Assembly (NCBI GenBank): GCA_014360105.1
Contig: JACIYD010000106.1
Coordinates: 1-5,980, forward strand
Source of the DNA: Clostridia bacterium
Lineage (GTDB): Bacteria > Bacillota > DSM-521 > Neomoorellales > SLTJ01
Direction: 5' to 3'
Length of the DNA stretch: 5,980 nt
Shown: positions 1 through 5,171 of the stretch, one piece after another
How the letters are laid out: every line of letters begins with the position of its first letter
Position numbering within the stretch: position 1 is the first letter of the stretch
The notes under the pieces: model-generated
Told to the model about the DNA's origin: nothing
Database searches by the model: none
Seen by the model: the letters and a program-made list of their open reading frames with translations, nothing else
Translations under genes and position numbers: made by a program

Positions 1-36
1 AGTAAACGACAGGATCGTCAAGCCAGAGTAATTCCA

Positions 37-65
37 TTGACACCTGGTAGGAGTTATGGTATACT
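37..65 (+). promoter_or_regulatory. sigma-A type promoter of the permease-thioredoxin-DGC operon
   Basis: The sequence shows a perfect -35 box TTGACA at 37-42, a 17-base spacer and a -10 box TATACT at 60-65. Transcription should start near 72, giving a leader of about 78 bases before the permease start at 150. The -10 box is overlapped by an inverted repeat at 60-73, so a repressor bound there would block RNA polymerase. No other good promoter is seen before the following two genes, so it probably serves all three. Confidence 0.8.
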
Positions 66-73
66 ACTGTATA
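60..73. promoter_or_regulatory. candidate operator TATAC-N4-GTATA over the -10 box
   Basis: TATAC (60-64) and GTATA (69-73) form a perfect 5-bp inverted repeat with a 4-base spacer, covering the -10 box and the expected transcription start. This is where a repressor would act. A related motif, GATACA-T-TGTATC, lies at 3593-3605 upstream of the PadR gene. Binding by PadR is an inference; many PadR-family operators are short AT-rich inverted repeats of this type, but an ArsR-type regulator encoded elsewhere could also use it. Confidence 0.45.
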
Positions 74-149
74 AGAAAATACTAATATAAGCAAAGATGT
101 TAGCACTGAGAGGTATTGAGCAGTTCCCTACCTTTAGGAGGCCAAGCGT

Positions 150-1199
150 ATGTTTATGGTAATGCAAATGCTCAAGGGCGGTGTATTAGAGCTAGGTGAA
201 TACCTTTCGGCCCACGTCCTTACGTGCCTCGTACCGGCCTTCTTCATCGCCGGCGGCATTGCCGCCCTGGTGAGCACGGGGGCGGTGCTCAAGTATTTCG
301 GTCCTGCCACAAAGAAGTACCTTTCCTATGGCGTGGCCTCGGTGTCGGGGACGCTTCTCGCCGTCTGCTCCTGCACCATCCTGCCTCTTTTTGGAGGTAT
401 TTACCAGAAAGGCGCAGGGCTTGGCCCGGCGATCACCTTCCTCTACTCCGGCCCGGCCATTAACCTCCTGGCCATCGTCCTCACGGCACGGGCCATCGGT
501 TTCTCCATGGGCCTGGCCAGAGGCGCGGGAGCCATCGGGCTTTCCATCATCATCGGCCTGCTCATGGCGGCGGCTTTCCGCAGGGAGGAGGCCGCGAAGG
601 TGGCCAAGGAGTCCATCTTCGGCACGGCCACGGCCGGCAAAAGTCCGTGGCTCTACCTGGGTTTCTTCGGCACCCTGGTAGCCATTTTACTGGTCGGCAC
701 CTCCAAGGCGCCGGTCTGGGGTAAGGTGGCGGTAATCATTTCGCTGGCCAACACGCTCGTGCTTATAGCTTCCCGCTGGCTCACGGCCACGGAGGTTGAG
801 ACCTGGCTGGCCGAAACCTGGAAGCTGGCCAAGCAGATTTTTCCCGTCCTTCTGGCCGGCGTGTTTGTGGCCGGGGCGATCAAGGCCGTGTTGCCGCCCC
901 AATGGGTCACCGGGTATGTGGGGTCCAATAGCCTAAAGGCCAATTTTCTGGCGGCGGTGGTCGGGGCGCTGATGTACTTCTCCACCCTCACGGAGGTGCC
1001 GATCATTAAGGCGCTGACGGATCTCGGCATGGCCAAGGGGCCTGCACTTGCCCTTTTGCTCGCCGGACCGGCGGTGAGCTTGCCCAATATGCTGGTCATC
1101 GGCCGTCTTGTGGGAGCGAAGAAGACCGCCCTGTACGTCGGGTTGGTAGTCGGTCTTGCCACCTTGGTAGGTTTGTTCTACGGGGCCGTTGCGGGCTAG
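150..1199 (+). CDS. full-length permease, ArsP/YraQ-type (PF03773)
   Basis: This is an integral membrane transporter of about 8-10 helices, 349 aa, the usual length for PF03773 permeases, a superfamily that includes the organoarsenical exporter ArsP and proposed Cu/Zn exporters. The start is ATG at 150, with AGGAGG at 136-141 and an 8-base spacing. The protein has two related halves: residues 90-110 (with GPA-x5-SGPAINL) and 295-315 (with GPA-x5-AGPAVSL) repeat the same motif. The first half has a C73-S-C75 pair followed by LPLFGGIY, and C26 lies in helix 1; these cysteines could bind a thiophilic metal or metalloid during transport. The loop at about 143-165 is charged and probably cytoplasmic. 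It leads an operon with a thioredoxin-like and a DGC protein, a context that suggests a thiol-linked metal or metalloid substrate. The family call is firm; the substrate (organoarsenical, Cu, Zn or other) is unknown. Confidence 0.9.
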   Translation: MFMVMQMLKGGVLELGEYLSAHVLTCLVPAFFIAGGIAALVSTGAVLKYFGPATKKYLSYGVASVSGTLLAVCSCTILPLFGGIYQKGAGLGPAITFLYSGPAINLLAIVLTARAIGFSMGLARGAGAIGLSIIIGLLMAAAFRREEAAKVAKESIFGTATAGKSPWLYLGFFGTLVAILLVGTSKAPVWGKVAVIISLANTLVLIASRWLTATEVETWLAETWKLAKQIFPVLLAGVFVAGAIKAVLPPQWVTGYVGSNSLKANFLAAVVGALMYFSTLTEVPIIKALTDLGMAKGPALALLLAGPAVSLPNMLVIGRLVGAKKTALYVGLVVGLATLVGLFYGAVAG

Positions 1200-1242
1200 G
1201 GGCGGTACCGTTTTAGTTAAATCGATAGGGGGTCGTTAGTAA

Positions 1243-1482
1243 ATGGAGATCAAGATTTTGGGACCGGGTTGTAAGAATTGCCAGGCCCTGGAGGCGAGGG
1301 TTAAGGAGGTGCTGGCAGAGCTGAGCCTAGAGGCGCCGGTGGAAAAGGTGACCGACATGCGGGAGATCATGCGCTACGACGTTTTGATGACCCCGGGGCT
1401 GGTGGTTAACGGGAAAGTGAAGGTTTTCGGCCGAGTGCCCAGCCATGACGAGATCAGGGACTGGCTAAAAGCCGAGCAGTGA
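1243..1482 (+). CDS. thioredoxin-like redox-active disulfide protein 2 (TM0996/MTH895 type)
   Basis: This is a small cytoplasmic thioredoxin-fold protein of 79 aa, the usual length for the glutaredoxin-like Thioredoxin_3 (PF13192) group. The N-terminus MEIKILGPGC is a first beta strand leading into the active site C10-K-N-C13. T50-P51 in an MTPGLVVNG stretch is the expected cis-proline next to the redox site, followed by the strand pair and a C-terminal helix. The ATG at 1243 is preceded by AGGGGG about 11 bases upstream, a somewhat long spacing. It starts 43 bases after the permease and ends 27 bases before the DGC gene, so it is co-transcribed. Members of this group are often found beside PF03773 permeases, where they may pass electrons or a thiol-bound ligand; that role is an inference. 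The family call is firm. Confidence 0.9.
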   Translation: MEIKILGPGCKNCQALEARVKEVLAELSLEAPVEKVTDMREIMRYDVLMTPGLVVNGKVKVFGRVPSHDEIRDWLKAEQ

Positions 1483-1509
1483 AGGCGAGGCATTTAGGGA
1501 GGGATAGCA

Positions 1510-1923
1510 GTGTCGCTCAACGAGTGCGGGTGCTCGCCGGCAGAAATTTTGATCTTTCCCTGCTCCGGCGGTTCCAATGTGGGGCAGATTGCCAACGCGG
1601 CCGCGGTGAAGCTCACGCTGGACGGGGTGGGCAAGATGTTCTGCCTGGCCGGTCTGGGTGGGCACATCGAAAGCATGATTGCCTCGGCCAAGGCGGCCCG
1701 GCGGGTGGTGGCCGTTGACGGGTGCGGAGTGGCCTGCGCGAGGGAAACCCTGCAGCATGCGGGCTTTGAGGTCACCGATCACGTGGTGGTGACCGAACTG
1801 GGGATACAGAAGCAGTATGACCTCACCGTGCCGGAGGCAGAGGTGGAGAAGGTGGCCAAGCGTGTTCGCGAAAGCCTTGGAGCTATTGCCCCAACCGTGA
1901 GAGCTATTGCGGCCATGGGGTAG
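1510..1923 (+). CDS. putative zinc-binding DGC-domain protein (PF08859)
   Basis: This is a cytoplasmic 137-aa protein whose namesake D70-G71-C72 motif lies in VAVDGCGVACA, with C76 four residues later. Other cysteines are C6 and C8 near the N-terminus, C18 in a FPCSGGSNVGQIAN loop, and C45 in MFCLAGLGGH. The arrangement suggests a metal or thiol-ligand site made of several cysteines. The family is annotated as putative zinc-binding, but its function is not established. The start is GTG at 1510, supported by AGGGAGGG at 1496-1503 with a 6-base spacing. It is the last gene of the + strand operon; its stop codon at 1921-1923 is followed directly by a GC-rich hairpin. It may carry or sequester the ion moved by the permease (inference). 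Confidence 0.85.
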   Translation: MSLNECGCSPAEILIFPCSGGSNVGQIANAAAVKLTLDGVGKMFCLAGLGGHIESMIASAKAARRVVAVDGCGVACARETLQHAGFEVTDHVVVTELGIQKQYDLTVPEAEVEKVAKRVRESLGAIAPTVRAIAAMG

Positions 1924-1926
1924 GCC

Positions 1927-1957
1927 GGCCGGGCCAGCCTTGCTTACTGGGCCGGCC
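1927..1957. terminator. GC-rich hairpin between convergent operons, possible bidirectional terminator
   Basis: Arms 1927-1937 and 1947-1957 pair over 11 bp with one G-G mismatch at 1933/1951, around a 9-base loop. It begins just after the DGC stop codon, and its right arm lies inside the last codons and stop of the convergent - strand permease. There is no T-run on either side, so it is not a canonical intrinsic terminator. It may act as an mRNA 3' stabiliser or a weak terminator for both operons. Confidence 0.45.
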
Positions 1958-2492
1958 CGCTCTGGTTCGCATACCGTGCGTAAATCGCCTCCCTTTCCGT
2001 CCGGCCGACCAGAAGGTTCGTAAGCCAGGTCAGGGCCGCAATGCCGGGGACGTTAATGAGCATCCGCGTCACGGAGAAATCCGCCCCAAGAGCCGAGGTT
2101 TCAAACAGGAACATGGGCAGTTTCAGGGTCGACCAGGCGTAAAGGAGGATCAGGACGTTGGTGAACCTGGCCCCTTTGCGCAGCATGGTGGCGGCCACGG
2201 GGAAGGCGGCGTAGAGCGGGCCGGCCGCGGCTGCCCCCAATAGGAAGCTAAGGGATATCCCGACAAACCCGGATTTCTCTCCGAGGAAGCGAATGACGGT
2301 TTCGCGCGGTACCCAGACTTCGAGCAGGCCCAAGAGCACGAAAATGGGCGGCAGCACGCCGAGCATTTCTAAAACGATGCTCCCCGTTCTCCGGAAGAGG
2401 GTTATGCCCGTACCGGGATGCACGGCGAGGACAATAAGGTCAAACGCCAGCGCGGCCACAAGATAGCGGTACGTTTTTGGCAGCCCTTTCAC
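1944..2492 (-). CDS. split permease, second half (PF03773-like)
   Basis: This membrane protein of 182 aa is about half the size of a normal PF03773 permease. Helices are seen near residues 8-25, 38-60, 75-101, 110-130 and 144-162. The core motif LGEKSG...GAAAAGPLYAAFPVA (about 70-100) matches a LGRQSG...AFPLA pattern in its upstream partner, so each protein carries one copy of the internal repeat that the full-length permease at 150-1199 carries twice. It contains no cysteine. The start is GTG at 2490-2492, overlapping the previous stop codon in a GTGA junction, typical of translational coupling, and there is little ribosome binding site of its own. The two halves probably assemble as a heterodimer in the membrane. 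The family call is good; the substrate is unknown. Confidence 0.82.
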   Translation of the reverse strand: MKGLPKTYRYLVAALAFDLIVLAVHPGTGITLFRRTGSIVLEMLGVLPPIFVLLGLLEVWVPRETVIRFLGEKSGFVGISLSFLLGAAAAGPLYAAFPVAATMLRKGARFTNVLILLYAWSTLKLPMFLFETSALGADFSVTRMLINVPGIAALTWLTNLLVGRTEREAIYARYANQSGPAQ

Positions 2493-2968
2493 CTGATGAT
2501 CGCCCCCATCACGTAGGCCACTAGAAACGAAAAGAGAAAGCTAAGCCCGTTGCGGATAAAGGTGACCCTCTTGCTGAAATACTTCGTCTCCAGCGGCGCC
2601 GTAACCACCCCGACCATCATCAAGGTGGAAACAAAGATTGCTATTTGGGGTACGCCCGCCCCGCAGTCCAGCAGGGACTTGGCCAAAGGAAAGGCCACAA
2701 AGCCCGGAATCAGGGTTGTTGATCCCACCACCGCGGCGGCGAGCATGCCCCATAAGCCGCTCTGCCGGCCGAGGACGGCCGAAATAATTGCCGGGGAGAG
2801 GAAGGTGAGCATTATTCCCACCAGGGCAAGAACGGTGCCGAAGTCGGGCAAGATGCGCAGGAACGAGTTACTAGCGATGCGTAGGGCCTTGGCCGTTTTC
2901 TTTCGGTCCCGCGTCAGGGAAATGACTGTAGCCGCGGCCGCCAGAAGGTAGAGGGCGACGGTAAACAA
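2489..2968 (-). CDS. split permease, first half (PF03773-like)
   Basis: This membrane protein has 159 aa if it starts at TTG 2968. It has an N-terminal helix (2-18), a basic stretch TRDRKKTAKA, then about four helices. The core LGRQSG...GSTTLIPGFVAFPLAKSLLDCGAG (about 67-105) is the family repeat. Where the full-length permease has a CSC pair, this protein has GSTTL, and its only cysteine is C102. TTG at 2968 is preferred because AGGGGG at 2977-2982 lies 8 bases upstream and the resulting MFTVALYLL start looks natural; the alternative GTG at 2977 (162 aa, extra MLP) would have that ribosome binding site overlapping its own start codon. It follows padR directly and overlaps the second half by 4 bases. 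It needs its partner to make a complete transporter (inference from the family length). Confidence 0.82.
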   Translation of the reverse strand: MFTVALYLLAAAATVISLTRDRKKTAKALRIASNSFLRILPDFGTVLALVGIMLTFLSPAIISAVLGRQSGLWGMLAAAVVGSTTLIPGFVAFPLAKSLLDCGAGVPQIAIFVSTLMMVGVVTAPLETKYFSKRVTFIRNGLSFLFSFLVAYVMGAIIR

Positions 2969-2997
2969 GGGCAGCACCCCCTAGGCGCTGCCCTTGT
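2965..2997 (-). promoter_or_regulatory. perfect 11-bp mRNA stem-loop at the padR/permease junction
   Basis: Bases 2965-2975 and 2987-2997 are perfect inverted repeats (core CAAGGGCAGC / GCTGCCCTTG) around an 11-base loop. In the - strand mRNA the loop holds the padR stop codon TAG (2981-2983) and the AGGGGG ribosome binding site (2977-2982), while the TTG start of the permease (2966-2968) lies in the 3' arm. A ribosome finishing padR would open the stem and allow initiation, whereas free mRNA would hide the start. Coupling is an inference; it could also be a chance feature or a DNA operator. Confidence 0.55.
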
Positions 2998-3382
2998 CGT
3001 CCGGAAACAGCCGGAAGAACTCCTGCAGGAATCCCTCCAAAACGCCTTTCTGACGGTGGATCCGGTAGGCCCAGGCCCGCAGGTAATCTTCACCCTCGGG
3101 GGAGAGGGAGTAGACCTTGCGCGCCGGTCCGCCGCTGCCTGGCTCAAGGCGAGAGGCCACCATACCCTCTTCCTCAAGGCGCCGCAGGTGACGGTAAACT
3201 ACGCCGGGATCGGGGACCTGCTCCAGGAAGGAGAAGTTGCCCAGCCTTTCCACCAATTCGTATCCGTGGGCCGGTTTCTCCTTCAAGAGGAGCAATAAAC
3301 AGGGGATCAGGAAGCCCTCCAGCCGCGGCATGTGGCCACGGCAACCGCAGGGAAAGGGGAAATGCATGTTCGGTCCGCACAT
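2981..3382 (-). CDS. PadR-family transcriptional regulator with Cys/His-rich N-terminus
   Basis: This is a winged-helix DNA-binding regulator of 133 aa. The PadR signature is clear: a helix at 21-35, HGYEL at 39-43, then PGVVYRHLRRLEEEGMV at 59-75 as recognition helix and start of the wing, PARKVYSLSPEGEDYL as the wing strand and following helix, and a C-terminal helix (about 100-126) for dimer formation. The first 17 residues contain C2, H7, C12, C14 and H17, a possible metal-sensing patch. The start is ATG at 3380-3382, with AGGAGGA at 3392-3398 and a 9-base spacing; an upstream in-frame start at 3424 lacks such a site. It is the first gene of the operon with the split permease, 12 bases from the preferred permease start. 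It probably controls that operon and perhaps also the promoter at 37-65 (inference). Confidence 0.9.
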   Translation of the reverse strand: MCGPNMHFPFPCGCRGHMPRLEGFLIPCLLLLLKEKPAHGYELVERLGNFSFLEQVPDPGVVYRHLRRLEEEGMVASRLEPGSGGPARKVYSLSPEGEDYLRAWAYRIHRQKGVLEGFLQEFFRLFPDDKGSA

Positions 3383-3599
3383 TAGGCTTTTTCCTCCTGT
3401 TCTTGATGTGCCTGCACCGCTCACACTGCGAAGTCAGATTCGCCCCTGGTCGGCCTTTGCCGGGAGGCACGACTGCGAGCATGCCCGCCACCAACTCATA
3501 CTCCCTGCCGTGGTACTGCAAACGGCCTATAACCTGCCTACCTAACATAGAAGTAGCTTCAAGAGCTTCAACTGCCAACCGCCAAGTGTAATGATACAT
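3383..3599 (-). other. doubtful reading frame in the padR leader, with a CxxC motif
   Basis: Between the PadR start and position 3599 a - strand frame opens with ATG at 3597-3599 and reads about 72 codons before running on, out of frame, into padR. Its middle part (GREYELVAGMLAVVPPGKG) and a CERC motif followed by basic residues look protein-like, but no family is recognised and there is no convincing ribosome binding site. The real PadR ribosome binding site lies inside it. It may be the remnant of a gene fused or truncated here, or merely an untranslated leader of about 215 bases. Confidence 0.2.
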
Positions 3600-3605
3600 T
3601 GTATC
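3593..3605. promoter_or_regulatory. candidate operator GATACA-T-TGTATC
   Basis: This is a perfect 6-bp inverted repeat with a 1-base centre, about 210 bases upstream of the PadR start. On the - strand it contains a TACAAT sequence that could be a -10 box, but no good -35 box is seen at the right distance. The ATAC...GTAT core resembles the palindrome over the -10 box at 60-73, with a spacing of 3 instead of 4. It could be a shared operator for both operons; this is an inference. Confidence 0.4.
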
Positions 3606-3624
3606 TATCGACCTGTCGCCACTA

Positions 3625-3658
3625 TTGACAGACTAACCTATTTGCTTAAGTCTGTCAA
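3625..3658. repeat. 10-bp inverted repeat, TTGACAGACT...AGTCTGTCAA
   Basis: Arms 3625-3634 and 3649-3658 are perfect inverted copies separated by 14 bases, so TTGACA (-35-like) reads outward-to-inward on both strands. Matching -10 boxes at 17 bases are weak on both strands (AAGTCT on +, TAGTCT on -). It lies in the divergent gap between padR and the truncated NTPase. It could be an operator, a pair of divergent -35 boxes, or the end of a small mobile element. Confidence 0.5.
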
Positions 3659-3719
3659 GTAGGTGAGAAAAAGCCGTCTGAAAAAGAACTGCGGCCTGGG
3701 CAAAGGAAGGTTGCGCCGG

Positions 3720-3917
3720 ATGAGCGCCAAGCGCAACATGCTTATCACCGGCCCGCCGGGCAGCGGCAAGACGACGGTGATCTATCGGCTGCTGGAGCTG
3801 CTGCCGCTCGGCGCTGTGGCCGGGTTCTACACCGATTTATCAAAAGGACGTGGGGCTTTGGGAGGCTATCATTTGCAAGGGCTGATGGGCGAGCTTCCAA
3901 GGTGCCTACCTTCTTGA
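3720..3917 (+). pseudogene. truncated P-loop NTPase, THEP1-like N-terminal fragment
   Basis: The N-terminus MSAKRNMLITGPPGSGKTT is a beta strand plus Walker A motif (GPPGSGKT, residues 11-18), followed by a helix and a GAVAGFYT strand typical of THEP1-type nucleotide triphosphatases. Those proteins are normally about 170-190 aa with a Walker B further on. Here the match ends at about residue 38 (near 3834), and the remaining 27 codons are unrelated, ending at 3917, so the protein cannot be a working NTPase. The start ATG 3720 is supported by AAAGGAAGG at 3702-3710; an in-frame GTG at 3663 would add 19 basic residues. It is cut off by the unassigned segment at 3837-3996. Family assignment rests on a short stretch and is moderate. 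Confidence 0.65.
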
Positions 3918-3996
3918 GCTTAGGTCGCTTATGTCCGTCAATGCAGTTATAGGCGATAACCCTCGGGCGTGTCAACTTTAACCGGGAGCTGCTATT
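3837..3996. other. unassigned segment between two broken genes
   Basis: This piece joins the end of the NTPase homology to the end of the DinB homology and matches neither. It has stops in the + frames and a single open frame on the - strand, which simply continues the dinB frame and antisense of the NTPase. It may be a scar or an end of an insertion sequence, because both flanking genes break at its borders. I do not recognise it, and no clear matching inverted ends are visible. Confidence 0.4.
3946..3975 (-). promoter_or_regulatory. leftward promoter-like motif in the unassigned segment
   Basis: On the - strand TTGACA (3970-3975) and TATAAC (3946-3951) are separated by 18 bases, a good sigma-A match. 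Transcription would run leftward, antisense to the NTPase fragment and toward padR at 3382. Outward promoters are common at insertion sequence ends. No experimental support is available, and the inverted repeat at 3625-3658 lies in between. Confidence 0.4.
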
Positions 3997-4023
3997 CCGA
4001 CCTCCTCTGCCCTTGCCTCCTCC

Positions 4024-4709
4024 TAGCGCCCTGGCGCGGCGCACCACATCTTTGCCGTAGCGCGCTTTCAGGCCATCGAGCACTGCGGCGAGCTTCTCCT
4101 CGCGCATCTCCCGCTGGGAATCCTCCAGCAGGGAGAGCTGGCGCCAGTCCGTGCCGGCCAAATTCGTTACCTGCACGCCGACCAGGCGCCACGGCCCGTG
4201 CCCGGCGTGGCGTAAGAAAAGATCCTTCGCGGCCTGCCAGATGGCCGCGTCCGAAAAGACCGGCCGCGGCAGCGTCGCCGAGCGGGTAACAGTCGTGTAA
4301 TCGGCGTAGCGTATTTTCACCGCCACAGTCCTGGCTAAAAGCCCTTTTTGCCGCAGCCGCCAGCCGACGTCCTCGCACAGGCTGGCTAGCGCCGCCCAGG
4401 GCCTCTTCCAGGTCCTTTATATCATGCGGGAACGTGGTCTCGGCGCCAAGGGATTTTTCCTCACGGGCAGTTTCAAGTTCCCTGTAGTCCGGGCCGTGGG
4501 CGTAGTGCCAGAGGGCGCTGCCAAGGCTGCCAAGGGCAGCTTACTAGAAACTCCTCACGCCTGGCCGCGAGGCCCCCGACGCTCCTGATCCCCATCTCCT
4601 CGAGGCGCTTTCTCATCTTCGGCCCCAGGCCGGGCAGGACGGAAACGTCCAGCGGCCAGAGGACCGCGGGCACGTCGTCCGGCCAGAGCTCCAGAGGGAT
4701 TGAACTCAT
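4024..4709 (-). pseudogene. dinB: dinB remnant: DNA polymerase IV (Y-family), N-terminally truncated and frameshifted
   Basis: Three frames together give the C-terminal half of a Y-family translesion polymerase. Frame 1 (4709 to about 4536) holds DDVPAVLWPLDVSVLPGLGPK, a helix-hairpin-helix thumb motif, and EEMGIRSVGGLAARREEFLVS. Frame 2 (about 4535 to 4397) holds GSALWHYAHGPDY and EEKSLGAETTFPHDIKDLEEAL, the start of the little-finger domain. Frame 3 (about 4396 to 4024) holds LCEDVGWRLRQKGLLARTVAVK, IRYADYTTVTRS and WRQLSLLEDSQREMREEKLAA. Each shift is explained by one extra base in a C-run (near 4534-4536 and 4395-4397). The palm and fingers domain, about the first 160 residues with the catalytic acidic residues, is missing, being cut off next to an IS4-type fragment at about 4710. 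The normal stop is also lost: the last frame runs on into unrelated sequence to 3745. It cannot encode an active polymerase. Confidence 0.85.
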
Positions 4710-5005
4710 AATAAAAACGTGATCGAAGCGCTGGTCCTGGTGAGCCTTCTGACCCTGCTGGTCAGCCGTCGCCTCCTCGAGCTTTCCTTGCGCACCATCG
4801 CGCCGCCCACGCTAGGCAAGCGCTTTTCTCCCTTACGCTGGGCGGAAGCCTTTATCCCGTCCACACCCCTGTTGCTTGACCGAGTATTGAAAGCTGCGAC
4901 GTGAAAGAGGATCCACTGGACCTGATATTCTGCTACATGCTAGAAGGTGTTGATCCCCATGTCAGCCGGCAGCGCTTGCCTGAGCCCCTGGGTGAGGTGA
5001 GGTAA
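4710..5005 (+). mobile_element. IS4-type transposase, C-terminal remnant with a frameshift
   Basis: From about 4710 an open + frame reads NKNVIEALVLVSLLTLLVSRRLLE and ends at a TGA at 4902-4904. A second frame from about 4898 continues DVKEDPLDLIFCYMLEGVDPH and stops at TAA 5003-5005. Joined by a single-base correction near 4896-4898, these give the last roughly 97 residues of an IS4-family (DDE_Tnp_1) transposase: the helix after the catalytic glutamate region and the LDLI...VDP...RLPEP tail. The whole catalytic core is missing. The left border abuts the broken 5' end of the dinB remnant on the other strand, so the junction is a deletion or rearrangement scar. No terminal inverted repeat is recognised downstream. 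Confidence 0.65.
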
Positions 5006-5171
5006 CTACATTGCAGGGATTAACTGGTAAATCGATTCCAAATAAAGATCAAGGGCACCCTGGCTACGAATAGTAGCTTTTTGCAGTGGAATCTTTCCAT
5101 TGTTTCATAGTAGATTGGCATGGGAGACTAGGCGCTGGCCGGAGAGACTGAGAGACGGAGGTGACGGCGGA
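5006..5171. other. non-coding gap upstream of the cytochrome-like gene
   Basis: No gene is seen here. It contains a small inverted repeat TGGAA-TCT-TTCCA at 5087-5099, close to a TTGCAG that could be a weak -35 box (5081-5086). No convincing -10 box follows at the right distance. The promoter of the gene at 5172 should lie here, or transcription may enter from the IS remnant. Confidence 0.3.

Noticed and set aside
1..36. Possible end of an upstream gene at the left edge
   Set aside because: Only 36 bases precede the -35 box; no frame or motif can be assigned.
653..1162. 169-aa open frame on the - strand inside the full-length permease
   Set aside because: It is the complement of a clearly coding permease with GC-rich codons, has no ribosome binding site and shows no recognisable family.
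3056..3298. 80-aa + strand frame opposite padR
   Set aside because: It lies entirely antisense to a well-supported PadR gene and has no independent signals.
3593..3660. CRISPR-like or tandem repeat array in the divergent gap
   Set aside because: The repeats are inverted pairs and not evenly spaced direct repeats; no array is present anywhere in the window.
3745..4020. The last part of the - strand frame (KLTRPRVIAYNCIDGH and onward) as a genuine DinB C-terminus
   Set aside because: DinB homology ends near the ARALGG stretch. Beyond that the frame runs through the unassigned segment and antisense to the NTPase fragment.
3992..4378. 128-aa - strand frame over the dinB remnant
   Set aside because: It is an out-of-frame reading of the DinB little-finger region, explained by the frameshifted pseudogene.
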